A stretch of 64,000 bases of DNA from Mucilaginibacter pallidiroseus (GTDB lineage Bacteria; Bacteroidota; Bacteroidia; Sphingobacteriales; Sphingobacteriaceae): positions 1 through 64,000 of the forward strand of contig NZ_VOEJ01000003.1 in the NCBI RefSeq assembly GCF_007846085.1, written 5' to 3'. The first letter of the stretch is position 1. Each line of letters begins with the position of its first letter. Made by a program: the position numbers and the translations under genes. Below, one piece after another: positions 27,068 to 35,079 of this stretch. Below the pieces are notes generated by a model. It was not told the origin of the DNA, ran no database searches, and saw only the letters and a list, made by a program, of their open reading frames with translations.

Positions 27068-27655
27068 TTACAGTGTAGTTTTTTGTGACTGCAAATGGCT
27101 TATAGACTTTTGCTTAAGTTCCTGGATATTGATAACCGGGATGTTTTCAAGCTTTGCTTCGTCATCCCAATGCCTAAAACGAATTATCAGATCTTTATCG
27201 GGATTAGCCTCAAATGTGGCAGCCTCTACTACAGACATTACGCCACCCTGAAAGTTGAGCGTAGCCCTGCTTGCAGGAGACAGCTTAGCAAAGTAATCGG
27301 GATATTTAAAGGTAAGGTAACGCTTGGCTACTACGTGGCTTTGTACAAGGCTTGCAACACGAGCCGAATAACCAAGGTTAAGGAGATAGTCGGCGCCCAG
27401 TTTTTCATGCTCAACATTACCCATACCATCCATGCTTTCGGCTTCGCCCTGTGCGGCGCATAAATGGCCTATATCGTGGAAAAAGGCAGCAAGTACTACT
27501 TCGTCGTCATAGCCCTCAGCCTGGGCTAAAGCAGCGGCCTGCGCCATGTGCTCAAGCTGAGACACGGGCTCGCCAATGTAATCTTCATCTCCGTGCAGCT
27601 CATATAAAGCAAACACCTTTTCGGTAATTTCCTGCGGGCTTAGTTTGGGGGGCAT
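27068..27655 (-). CDS. phnZ: PhnZ-like HD-domain phosphonate oxygenase
   Basis: Predicted mixed-valent di-iron oxygenase cleaving the C-P bond of a 1-hydroxyphosphonate; PhnZ turns (R)-1-hydroxy-2-aminoethylphosphonate into glycine and phosphate. Cytosolic, 195 aa, the family length. The diagnostic segment YIGEPVSQLEHMAQ carries Tyr26 and Glu29 (Tyr24/Glu27 of PhnZ), Gln33 and His36; iron ligands are His60-Asp61 (FFHDIGHL), His64, His83 (VEHEKLGADYL), His107 (SHVVAKRYL) and a late Asp (FRHWDDEAK). No PhnY-type dioxygenase gene is nearby to make the usual substrate. It has its own promoter with a Pho-box-like repeat, divergent from the XRE-cupin gene. Confidence 0.85.
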   Translation of the reverse strand: MPPKLSPQEITEKVFALYELHGDEDYIGEPVSQLEHMAQAAALAQAEGYDDEVVLAAFFHDIGHLCAAQGEAESMDGMGNVEHEKLGADYLLNLGYSARVASLVQSHVVAKRYLTFKYPDYFAKLSPASRATLNFQGGVMSVVEAATFEANPDKDLIIRFRHWDDEAKLENIPVINIQELKQKSISHLQSQKTTL

Positions 27656-27685
27656 AACAAACTTTTCAGCAAAAGAAGGGGCACA

Positions 27686-27704
27686 ACATTAAGTTATCAT
27701 TAAG
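27686..27704 (-). promoter_or_regulatory. Pho-box-like direct repeat upstream of the PhnZ-like gene
   Basis: Minus strand CTTAATGATAACTTAATGT: an exact 7-bp direct repeat CTTAATG with a 4-bp spacer, ending 30 bp before ATG 27655, a good activator position. A near -7 box (TTCTTTTG) follows. Confidence 0.55.
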
Positions 27705-27803
27705 CCTCTATCATATAATTTATCGCGGCGTTTTTTGTGAGCGTATTTGTGATAGTTTGATTTAATGTATAATTTTCGGCCATACAACCAGTTATAATGA
27801 TTG

Positions 27804-28391
27804 ATGGAAGACGATATACTTATACAGATAAGCAACCGTATTAAAGAGCGACGTCGCGAAAAAAACATTACTGTACAGGAACTTGCCAGCCAGGCAAATG
27901 TAAGTAAAGGCCTTATTTCGCAGATCGAAAACAGCCGTACTATCCCCTCTCTGATTGTATTGATCGATATTATTCGCGCACTCGACATAGACCTGAATGT
28001 ATTTTTTCAGGATATTAAAAGCCGTGAACGCAACTTCCCGCTTATTATTAAACGGAAAGATGAGTACGAACGCTTTGAAAAAGAAGACACTGAAGGATTT
28101 CATTATAGCCGTATTTTTACCCAGCTTATTAAAAATTCCACTATTGACATCGTAATCCTTGAGCTTGAACCAAATGCCAGGCGCCCGCTTGTGCAAACAG
28201 AGGCCTATGAGTATAAGTACATCATTAGCGGAGAGATTGAATATTTATTTGGCGATGATAGCACCCACACGCTTTACCAGGGCGACAGCATGCTTTTTGA
28301 TGGGCGCATTTCCCACACTCCCCGCAATGTAGGCAAAGGGAATGCAACTATGCTGGTCATCTATTTCTTTGAAGAGAAGCAGAACAATTAA
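27804..28391 (+). CDS. XRE-family regulator with C-terminal cupin sensor
   Basis: Cytosolic transcription regulator, 195 aa. A helix-turn-helix occupies about residues 6-60 (RIKERRREKNITVQELASQANVSKGLISQIENSRTIPS) and a cupin effector domain about 105-185 (LELEPNARRPLVQTEAYEYKYIISGEIEYLFGDD, YQGDSMLFDGRISHTPRNVG). It lies between the PhnZ-like gene (divergent) and the transporter operon (same strand), so it is the natural candidate to bind the GTTTA-N7-TAAAC sites and sense a phosphonate or breakdown product (inference). Its own promoter region shows no clear copy of that site. ATG 27804 is used; a TTG is directly in front. Confidence 0.88.
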   Translation: MEDDILIQISNRIKERRREKNITVQELASQANVSKGLISQIENSRTIPSLIVLIDIIRALDIDLNVFFQDIKSRERNFPLIIKRKDEYERFEKEDTEGFHYSRIFTQLIKNSTIDIVILELEPNARRPLVQTEAYEYKYIISGEIEYLFGDDSTHTLYQGDSMLFDGRISHTPRNVGKGNATMLVIYFFEEKQNN

Positions 28392-28397
28392 ACATAA

Positions 28398-28416
28398 GTT
28401 AACATACCCTTAGTTT
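28398..28416 (+). promoter_or_regulatory. Weak Pho-box-like repeat upstream of the transporter operon
   Basis: Plus strand GTTAACATACCCTTAGTTT has the first unit TTAACAT intact and a degenerate second unit 11 bp on. It overlaps the first GTTTA-N7-TAAAC site by four bases. On its own this would not be convincing. Confidence 0.3.
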
Positions 28417-28450
28417 ATAATTAATAAACATAGTTTATAATTGCTAAACA
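28411..28450. promoter_or_regulatory. Tandem GTTTA-N7-TAAAC operators upstream of the transporter operon
   Basis: Two 20-bp direct repeats with 18/20 identity (TAGTTTATAATTAATAAACA and TAGTTTATAATTGCTAAACA), each containing one dyad: 28413-28429 and 28433-28449, centres 20 bp apart. The arrangement is the same as at the SusC promoter. Confidence 0.78.
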
Positions 28451-28499
28451 TCTTTCAGATGATTGCATACTATGTGTATTATTTTTAAGCGCGATAATC

Positions 28500-29810
28500 A
28501 TGTTGCTGTTAAATAGGCTAAGGCCTTTTGCAGCCAAGCTGCCCTATCCTGTTATATCTGTATTAGCAGGGCTAGCAGCTTTCGGAGCTTATACCTCTAT
28601 GTATGCCTTTCGCAGGGCTTTTGCCGCCGGTACTTTTGCCGGGCAGCAATATCTGCATGTAGATTATAAAGCATGGTTGGTTATAGCCCAGGTGTTGGGC
28701 TATATGTTAAGCAAATTTTACGGCATCCGTTTTATTGCAGAGGTTAAGGCCCAAAACCGCGGGCGATATGTTTTAATGCTGGTTGGCATATCCTGGCTTG
28801 CCTTACTGGCTTTCGCTTTTATTCCGGCTCCTTATAATATTGTTTGCCTGTTTGTAAACGGCTTTCCGCTTGGCATGATCTGGGGATTGGTGTTCGGCTA
28901 CCTTGAAGGCCGCCGGGCTACAGAGTTTATGGCTGCTGTGTTGTCTATAAGTCTTATTTTCGCTTCGGGCTTTGTAAAAACTGTAGGCCGTACCCTGCTT
29001 ACCAGCTTTCATGTAAACGAGTTTTTGATGCCATTTGCAACGGGGGCAATATTTGTTTTGCCCTTGATATTATTTGTACTATGCCTTGAAGCCCTGCCTC
29101 CACCAACAGCGCAAGACAAGCAGCAGCGTACCGAACGCCGTAGCATGCCCCCGCATGAGCGCCGGGCATTTATAATACGGTTTTTACCGGGCATTATACT
29201 TACCGTAATAGTATACCTGATGCTAACCATTATGCGCGACGTAAGGGACAACTTCGAGGTGGAAATTTGGCACGGGCTGGGCATAAAGAACAATGCAATT
29301 TTTACCAGCATAGATAGTATTATTTCTTTAATTGTATTGGCTGGCATGGGCCTACTTATCCTTGTAAAAAACAACTTAAAAGCTTTCGGTATCATTCACC
29401 TTTTTATCATAGGCGGATGTATTTTGGCCGGCGTTGCAACATTGCTCTTTAATGCCAAAACCATTGAACCAATTACGTGGATGACACTTGCGGGCCTTGG
29501 CTTATATGCCGGTTATGTACCTTACAATGCTATATTTTTTGAAAGGATGATAGCTTCTTTCCAATGCAAAAGCAATGTCGGCTTTATTATGTATGTAGCA
29601 GATGCCATTGGCTACCTTGGCAGCATAAGCGTATTATTGGTTAAAGAGTTAGGCAACCCAGGCGTTAGCTGGGATGTATTTTTTAAAGACGGCTTATTAA
29701 TTCTGTCCGTTGTGGGCAGCATAAGCGCTACATTTTCATTAATATACTTTTGGCAAAGCGCACGCCGTAGCCGCGTGCAGGCCAAACCTTTAAAGTTTTC
29801 AGCAATATGA
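28500..29810 (+). CDS. DUF5690 family MFS-like transporter
   Basis: Inner-membrane carrier of 436 aa with about 12 helices (e.g. VISVLAGLAAFGAYTSMYAF, YVLMLVGISWLALLAFAFIP, FLMPFATGAIFVLPLILFVL, IIHLFIIGGCILAGVATLLF). It matches the DUF5690 group of MFS-type proteins, which are found with phosphonate genes. The start AYTSMYAFRRAFAAG resembles the organophosphate:phosphate antiporter opening, so phosphonate uptake across the inner membrane is plausible (inference). Its stop overlaps the start of the FAD oxidoreductase gene by four bases (ATGA), giving a coupled two-gene operon behind the operator pair at 28411-28450. Confidence 0.85.
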   Translation: MLLLNRLRPFAAKLPYPVISVLAGLAAFGAYTSMYAFRRAFAAGTFAGQQYLHVDYKAWLVIAQVLGYMLSKFYGIRFIAEVKAQNRGRYVLMLVGISWLALLAFAFIPAPYNIVCLFVNGFPLGMIWGLVFGYLEGRRATEFMAAVLSISLIFASGFVKTVGRTLLTSFHVNEFLMPFATGAIFVLPLILFVLCLEALPPPTAQDKQQRTERRSMPPHERRAFIIRFLPGIILTVIVYLMLTIMRDVRDNFEVEIWHGLGIKNNAIFTSIDSIISLIVLAGMGLLILVKNNLKAFGIIHLFIIGGCILAGVATLLFNAKTIEPITWMTLAGLGLYAGYVPYNAIFFERMIASFQCKSNVGFIMYVADAIGYLGSISVLLVKELGNPGVSWDVFFKDGLLILSVVGSISATFSLIYFWQSARRSRVQAKPLKFSAI

Positions 29811-30934
29811 GTAACAGATCTGCCATAGTGATTGGCGCAGGTATAGTTGGCCTTGCAACGGCACGAGCATTGGCTACACGCGGCGTTAAAGTAACCGTTT
29901 TTGAACGTAACGAGCGCGCGGTAGGTGCATCCATTCGTAACTTTGGTATGGTATGGCCGATAGGGCAACCAACCGGGCCTTTGTTCGACAGGGCGATGCT
30001 ATCAAGAAGTATTTGGAAACAAATTTGCACCGAAGCAAACATCTGGCATGATGAGGTTGGCTCATTACACCTAGCGTATCAGGATGACGAAGTGGAGGTG
30101 ATGCAGCAATATGCTGATGTTAATAGCAGCCTGCGCGACTGTTCATTACTTACTCCGCAACAGGCATTGTTAAAATCTGAGGCGGTTAACCCCAATGGCT
30201 TAAAAGGCGCTTTGTGGAGTGGTACCGAAATGATTGTTGAGGCGCGCGAGGCCATAGGCCATGTGGCCGCCTACTTAGTCGAAAAACACGGCGTAACGTT
30301 TAATTGGAACACGGCCATAAGCGAAGTGAAAGGCAATACGGTAACCTCCGGACAACGCAGCTGGCAGGCCGATGAAGTATTTGTTTGCAGCGGCACCGAG
30401 TTTGAAACTTTATACCCGGAGCTTTTTGCAGCCGCCCCCCTCACAAAATGCAAATTGCAAATGATGCGCATGGCCGCCCAGCCCAATAACTGGCGCATTG
30501 GCCCTTCGCTTTGTGGTAGCTTATCAATGGTGCACTACCCCGGCTTTCAATCGGCAGCATCATTACCCGCACTACGTAAACGGTACGAAGAACAATACGC
30601 CGAGTATTTAAAATGGGGGATCCATGTGATGGTTTCGCAAAACCATTTGGGAGAATTAACCGTGGGCGACTCGCACGAGTATGGCCTGGTGCATGACCCA
30701 TTTGATAAGGAGTTTATCAATACCATGATTGTAGATTACTTAAAAACTTTCACCGCACTTAAGGATACCCGGATCATACAAACCTGGAACGGCATCTACC
30801 CAAAGCTAACTAACGGCAAAACGGAGTTGATTTTGGAACCCGAACCCGGCGTTACCATCATTAACGGGCTTGGCGGTAACGGCATGACTCTATCGTTTGG
30901 GCTCTGCGAGGAACTGATAGCAGCAAAATATTAA
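29807..30934 (+). CDS. TIGR03364-type FAD-dependent amine oxidoreductase
   Basis: Flavoenzyme of the glycine/D-amino-acid oxidase (DAO) fold, 375 aa, cytosolic. The dinucleotide motif is VIGAGIVGLATARAL at the N terminus, followed by GASIRNFGMVWPIGQPTGP, the signature of the TIGR03364 group that recurs with phosphonate genes. The C-terminal NGLGGNGMTLSFGLCEEL closes the FAD site. Expected role: oxidative deamination of an (N-substituted) aminoethylphosphonate to phosphonoacetaldehyde, feeding the phosphonatase-like hydrolase encoded next to it on the other strand (inference from family context). Coupled to the transporter gene by a 4-bp overlap. Confidence 0.88.
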   Translation: MSNRSAIVIGAGIVGLATARALATRGVKVTVFERNERAVGASIRNFGMVWPIGQPTGPLFDRAMLSRSIWKQICTEANIWHDEVGSLHLAYQDDEVEVMQQYADVNSSLRDCSLLTPQQALLKSEAVNPNGLKGALWSGTEMIVEAREAIGHVAAYLVEKHGVTFNWNTAISEVKGNTVTSGQRSWQADEVFVCSGTEFETLYPELFAAAPLTKCKLQMMRMAAQPNNWRIGPSLCGSLSMVHYPGFQSAASLPALRKRYEEQYAEYLKWGIHVMVSQNHLGELTVGDSHEYGLVHDPFDKEFINTMIVDYLKTFTALKDTRIIQTWNGIYPKLTNGKTELILEPEPGVTIINGLGGNGMTLSFGLCEELIAAKY

Positions 30935-30940
30935 GCCAAA

Positions 30941-30976
30941 AAAACGGCGGAACCATTTTTATAGTTCCGCCGTTTT
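30941..30976. terminator. Bidirectional terminator between FAD oxidoreductase and phosphonatase genes
   Basis: A 13-bp perfect stem AAAACGGCGGAAC / GTTCCGCCGTTTT (30941-30953, 30964-30976) between two converging genes (stops at 30934 and 30994). Confidence 0.9.
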
Positions 30977-30993
30977 GTATTTATGCAGAGCAA

Positions 30994-31668
30994 TTAAATA
31001 AGCTCCAACAGTTCCTGCAAATTATTGATTATGTGATCTGGGTTTGCTGCCTGTAATTGGTCAAACGTGTGGGCGCCTGTGGTGATACCTATGCTCATGG
31101 CACAGCCCGCGTTTTTACCTTCTTCAATATCTATTACCGAGTCGCCAACTTTAACAATTTGAATTGGCTCGACATTAAACTTATTGGCAGCCATCAAAAT
31201 CATATCAGGCGCGGGGCGGCCGTTGCTTACATCGCTTGCAGTAATCAATTCATCATACTCCCGGCCTTTTTGCCAGCCCAGTTTATCAACTATAGTTTTG
31301 GCAACACGCCCGCTGTAGCCGGTGTTTAACACAACTGCGATGCCTTTCTGCTTAAGTGCAGTAAATGTCGCCAAAGCACCTGGTTGAGGTGCTATCTCGC
31401 TATTGCTATAAGCATGATCTAATCCTGTAGCAAAATCGGCAAAGATGGTTAAAGCAACCTGCTCATCCGTAACATCGGCTTTTTTTAATAATATACTTTT
31501 TATGGCCTGAAGCTTTTCCATACCTGCACCAACTTCAAGTACATCGTTAAGTGAAACGCTATACCCGGCGTTTAATATTGCCTTATGCAACGTTTTATAA
31601 ACTATGTTCTGCTCATCTATTGTTGTTCCCGCCATATCGAAAACAACCATCTTTATTAAAATAGCCAT
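30994..31668 (-). CDS. Phosphonatase-like HAD hydrolase (PhnX-like)
   Basis: HAD-superfamily hydrolase of 224 aa in the TIGR03351/PhnX-like group; PhnX cleaves phosphonoacetaldehyde to acetaldehyde and phosphate through a Schiff-base Lys. Visible: nucleophile Asp11 in VVFDMAGTTIDE, cap-domain VGAGMEKLQAIKS with Lys52 at the place of the catalytic Lys53 of PhnX, LNTGYSG (motif II) and VKVGDSVIDIEEGKNAG (motifs III-IV). Cytosolic. It is monocistronic, convergent with the FAD oxidoreductase gene, and its -7 box lies within a perfect operator palindrome (31678-31696). Confidence 0.85.
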   Translation of the reverse strand: MAILIKMVVFDMAGTTIDEQNIVYKTLHKAILNAGYSVSLNDVLEVGAGMEKLQAIKSILLKKADVTDEQVALTIFADFATGLDHAYSNSEIAPQPGALATFTALKQKGIAVVLNTGYSGRVAKTIVDKLGWQKGREYDELITASDVSNGRPAPDMILMAANKFNVEPIQIVKVGDSVIDIEEGKNAGCAMSIGITTGAHTFDQLQAANPDHIINNLQELLELI

Positions 31669-31677
31669 TGTAAAATT

Positions 31678-31696
31678 TGTTTAGCAAAACTAAACA
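31678..31696 (-). promoter_or_regulatory. Single GTTTA-N7-TAAAC operator overlapping the phosphonatase -7 box
   Basis: TGTTTAGCAAAACTAAACA is a perfect 7-5-7 palindrome. Read on the minus strand it contains TAGTTTTG, a full match to the -7 consensus TAnnTTTG, so a bound protein would block RNA polymerase. It lies 9 bp before the ATG at 31668. The core GTTTA-N7-TAAAC is the same as at 26946-26982 and 28413-28449. Confidence 0.72.
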
Positions 31697-31862
31697 TAAT
31701 TTAATTATCGAGCCATTAACTGAGTGTTATGAAAACTTTATAAAGCATTTATTTTGAAAAAATAGTACCTGTTCATCGAACTATCAAAGGTCTTTTGACA
31801 AACTGTAAACAAGTCAGTTAACTGCAACCAAATAATTTGATTTAGTTTTACAGCACTACATT

Positions 31863-33065
31863 ATGGCAAAGAAACCTATCGGCAAATACGTTATCTATAT
31901 TCTTGGCTTATTGGCAGCCCTTGGGCCGTTTTCAATTGACATGTATTTGCCTGGTTTTAAAGTTATAGCGGCTGATCTTAAAACCTCTCCGTCCGAAGTT
32001 TCGCTAACACTGTCCAGCTATTTTATTGGTATATCGGCAGGGCAACTTTTATACGGGCCTTTGCTTGACAAATTTGGGCGGAAGAAGCCATTGTACTTTG
32101 GTGTGTTTATTTACCTGGCAGCCTGTGTTGGATGTTATTTTTCTACCGATATTAACCAACTTATAATTTTCCGCTTTATACAGGCAATTGGCAGCTGCGC
32201 AACTGCAGTGGCATCAGTAGCTTTGGTTAGAGATTTGTTTGAGGCTGATGAACGCGCAAAAGGTTTTGCTTCCATCATGTTGGTTATAGCCCTTTCGCCT
32301 ATGTTGGCGCCAACAATCGGCGGCTATCTCATAACTATAGCCGGCTGGCACACCGTATTCATATTTCTGGCAGTAATGGCCGTGCTCATACTTACCCTGT
32401 CGTACTTTTTTATACCCGAAGTTTACGTACCCGACCCGCAATATTCACTTAAACCCGGCCCAATCTTAAGCAACTTTTTATTGGTATTAAAAGAGCCGCA
32501 GTTTGTTATTTATGCATCGGTATCGGCTTTGATATTTTCCGGGCTATTTGTTTATGTGGCATCGTCGCCTATTATTTTTATGGAGTTGTACGGCGTTAGC
32601 GAAACCACCTACGGATGGATATTTGCAGGCTTATCTGTCGCCTTTATAGGATCAAGCCAGGTTAATTCTTATATATTAAGATGGTACTCCAGTCAAAAAA
32701 TCATCAACTACGCCATGGGGCTTTGCCTTTTAAGCAGCCTGATATTTTTGGTTTTTGCCTTAATGGGGATGCTGAACCTGACAAACACCCTTGTTTTCCT
32801 GGCTTTGTTCCTTGCAGGGCTTGGCTTTATTAACCCAAATGCTTCTGCCCTTTCACTCGAGCCTTTTAGCAAAAATGCAGGTAGCGCTTCTGCATTAATG
32901 GGGGCTTTACAAATGGGTTTGGGGGCTTTGGTTTCGGCCGTTGCAAGCTCCTTTCCGGCCGGCTCAGTATTGCCTATGCCGCTGGCAATGGCCGTAGCAT
33001 CGGTAATTGCAGCTGTTATATTGGCTGCAACTAAACAGCCAAACAAAAGAACCAGCAATTTATAA
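31863..33065 (+). CDS. Bcr/CflA-type multidrug efflux MFS transporter
   Basis: Inner-membrane proton antiporter, 400 aa with 12 predicted helices. Family signatures: LGPFSIDMYLPGFKVIAADL at the first helix, SYFIGISAGQLLYGPLLDKFGRKKPL (motif A in loop 2-3) and RFIQAIGSCATAVASVALVRDLF (drug:H+ antiporter-1 motif). Substrate unknown. It is read alone from the 194-bp region shared with the phosphonatase gene, which is divergent, and lacks the GTTTA-N7-TAAAC site in its immediate upstream, so I do not count it in that regulon. Confidence 0.9.
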   Translation: MAKKPIGKYVIYILGLLAALGPFSIDMYLPGFKVIAADLKTSPSEVSLTLSSYFIGISAGQLLYGPLLDKFGRKKPLYFGVFIYLAACVGCYFSTDINQLIIFRFIQAIGSCATAVASVALVRDLFEADERAKGFASIMLVIALSPMLAPTIGGYLITIAGWHTVFIFLAVMAVLILTLSYFFIPEVYVPDPQYSLKPGPILSNFLLVLKEPQFVIYASVSALIFSGLFVYVASSPIIFMELYGVSETTYGWIFAGLSVAFIGSSQVNSYILRWYSSQKIINYAMGLCLLSSLIFLVFALMGMLNLTNTLVFLALFLAGLGFINPNASALSLEPFSKNAGSASALMGALQMGLGALVSAVASSFPAGSVLPMPLAMAVASVIAAVILAATKQPNKRTSNL

Positions 33066-33191
33066 GGCCTTGGCCATTCGTACTTTATCATAATCCAATT
33101 ACAATGTGCTTTTTATTGCATTACGTTCGTCCAACGGCATTCCTTATCATATAATGATGTAAATTTGATAAGCTCAAAATTGTGATACCTG

Positions 33192-34793
33192 ATGAAGAAG
33201 TGTTTGTTGCTGGCTTTAACTTGTGTTTTACTATCCGTTGTTACCGTTGCATCGCCTTCACCAGATAGCCTGCTAAATGTACTTAAAAGCGAGATAGCTA
33301 AAAAAGCGGCATATGACTCTAAAAAAGAAAATCATATTACAACGCTTATACAGCAATTAAACAAGCAGCCATCATCCAATTTAAGGCAGCGTTACGATAT
33401 CACCTTATCACTCTTTGAAAGCTACAAGGACTACCGTTTTGAGCCTACATATAAATATGCTAAACAGCTTGTTTACCTGAGCACCCGCCTTAACGATAAA
33501 AAATTAATTGCTGCAAACAAGCTACGCATGGGTATGACCATGATTGCATCAGGCATGTTTAAGGAGACGTTTGATTGCCTGCGTGAGATAAACCCCGCCT
33601 TGCTGGATAACGACTTAAAGAAAAACTATTACATCCTGAGTTCATGGGCGTGGTCAGACTTGTCAAAATACAACGCCGATAGATACTATACGCCCGAAAA
33701 CCTTGATCGGAAATACCAATATCTTGATTCGGCGATAGCGCTGACTGAAAAAAACTCATTTGAACAACTGATTTTGTTAGCGCAGCAAAATCCAAGATCA
33801 GGGTCGCAACCTGTACAATATTATCTGGAGCTGCAAAAACGGCTGCTTACAAGGCACGAGGAAGCTATGGTTGTTACCGGCCTAAGCCGCTATAAAACAG
33901 GTGCCGAAAAAATTAAGTTGCTTGCCACAGCTGCAATAGATGATGTTCAATCGTCTACTTATCGTGCACAGGCCATGCTGGATCTCGGCAATACCCTTTA
34001 TGAACAAGGCAATGTTGACGATGCTTACTACTTTCTACAACAGGCCATGATCCAGGCCGATAAGTTTGGAAGCCGTATGCAGCGCTACCAGGTAGCCAGG
34101 CTGTTGCCAATGGTTGCTCAAAAACGCGATCAGGTTATAAAGCAAGGCAGGCAACGCTTTATAGTTGTTATCGGCGTCATATCAATTGTAGCAATTATTG
34201 CCGGGCTTGTAGGCTTTATCATATTTGTACAATTAAAAAAGGTACGCGCTGCCGATGTGATTATACGTGAAAAGAACGACTTGCTGGCTAAGCAAAATAT
34301 CCAGCTTTTTGAGGATGGCAAAATCAAGGAAGAATACATAGGTTTCTTTTTCAGCGAATTATCCAGGCACATCTTAAAGCTTGACCGCCTTAAGAATAAC
34401 GCGCACAGGAAGATAAAGTCGGGCAGTATAGAAGAGGCATTGCAGCAATTAGAAAAGGTTGATGTACAAGGCGAACGCAGGCAGCTATTTGCCACATTTG
34501 ATAAAGTGTTTCTTAAACTTTTTCCTGATTTTATAAGCGTGGTAAACTCCATGCTGCAGCCCGAAAACCAATTAAAACCCAAAGCGGATGGTACCCTTAC
34601 CACGCAACTGCGCATTTTGGCCCTCATGCGTCTTGGTATCAATAATAACGAGACCATAGCGCTTATCCTCGAGTCGACCGTCAATACCGTTTACACCTAC
34701 CGCATTCGCCTTAAATCTAAGGCAAACGTACCGCCCGACAGCTTTGAGCAGCGTATTATGGGCATCCAAATTGCCCAAAACCTGTTGGCTTAA
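33192..34793 (+). CDS. DUF6377 TPR/HTH membrane regulator
   Basis: Membrane-anchored regulator of 533 aa. Order: signal peptide (CLLLALTCVLLSVVTVASPS), TPR-like helical sensor in the periplasm to about residue 315, one membrane helix (FIVVIGVISIVAIIAGLVGFIIFVQL), a cytosolic coiled coil (KNDLLAKQNIQLFEDGKIKEEYIGFFF) and a C-terminal helix-turn-helix (LALMRLGINNNETIALILESTVNTVYTYRIRLKSKA). Proteins of this type sit next to SusC/SusD pairs and control them, as here, where the SusC gene starts 286 bp downstream. A TAAATTTG -7 box is at 33160-33167. Confidence 0.87.
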   Translation: MKKCLLLALTCVLLSVVTVASPSPDSLLNVLKSEIAKKAAYDSKKENHITTLIQQLNKQPSSNLRQRYDITLSLFESYKDYRFEPTYKYAKQLVYLSTRLNDKKLIAANKLRMGMTMIASGMFKETFDCLREINPALLDNDLKKNYYILSSWAWSDLSKYNADRYYTPENLDRKYQYLDSAIALTEKNSFEQLILLAQQNPRSGSQPVQYYLELQKRLLTRHEEAMVVTGLSRYKTGAEKIKLLATAAIDDVQSSTYRAQAMLDLGNTLYEQGNVDDAYYFLQQAMIQADKFGSRMQRYQVARLLPMVAQKRDQVIKQGRQRFIVVIGVISIVAIIAGLVGFIIFVQLKKVRAADVIIREKNDLLAKQNIQLFEDGKIKEEYIGFFFSELSRHILKLDRLKNNAHRKIKSGSIEEALQQLEKVDVQGERRQLFATFDKVFLKLFPDFISVVNSMLQPENQLKPKADGTLTTQLRILALMRLGINNNETIALILESTVNTVYTYRIRLKSKANVPPDSFEQRIMGIQIAQNLLA

Positions 34794-34842
34794 GCAAGAT
34801 TTTTGCTGAACATATTTTTGTAAACACCTCTTTTACAACGTC

Positions 34843-34873
34843 TTGATTTTATAAATGTCAAGATTTTTGACAC
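34843..34873. promoter_or_regulatory. Overlapping inverted repeats in the SusC upstream region
   Basis: TGTCAA-GATTT-TTGACA (34856-34861, 34867-34872) is a perfect 6-5-6 dyad and shares its TCAAGA with an upstream TCTTGA, giving a second, wider dyad. These lie about 210 bp before the SusC ATG and could bind the DUF6377 regulator. The rest of the 286-bp gap holds no recognisable gene or clear promoter. Confidence 0.4.
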
Positions 34874-35079
34874 GGGCATTGCTTGTACGTGTATTTAAAA
34901 AGTCTTAGGGTGTAACTTCGTCATACACCATTTATAAAGCGGGCTCCGCCCCGTACATTACCTAACTTCCGAATGAAAAAAATTGTTGCCTGCGATGCAG
35001 CGCCTCCGTGAGCGTGTGCATTATGCTGCCCGGTAAATTAATCCCGGAGAAACTACTTTTTAACCAATTAACCAATTTT

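Noticed and set aside
27792-28196. 134-codon minus-strand frame opposite the XRE-cupin gene
   Set aside because: The plus-strand product has clear helix-turn-helix and cupin domains; the antisense frame has none.
28797-29395. Minus-strand frames opposite the DUF5690 transporter
   Set aside because: They are shadows of a 12-helix membrane protein coupled by ATGA overlap to the next gene.
31699-31862. Bcr/CflA efflux gene as a member of the phosphonate regulon
   Set aside because: The single operator in the shared region overlaps the phosphonatase -7 box and lies about 170 bp from the efflux gene; no second site is near the efflux start.
34130-34684. 184-codon open frame on the minus strand inside the DUF6377 gene
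   Set aside because: It is antisense to a clear TPR/HTH protein gene, has no recognisable domain, and a composition (Ser/Leu/Cys rich) typical of shadow frames.
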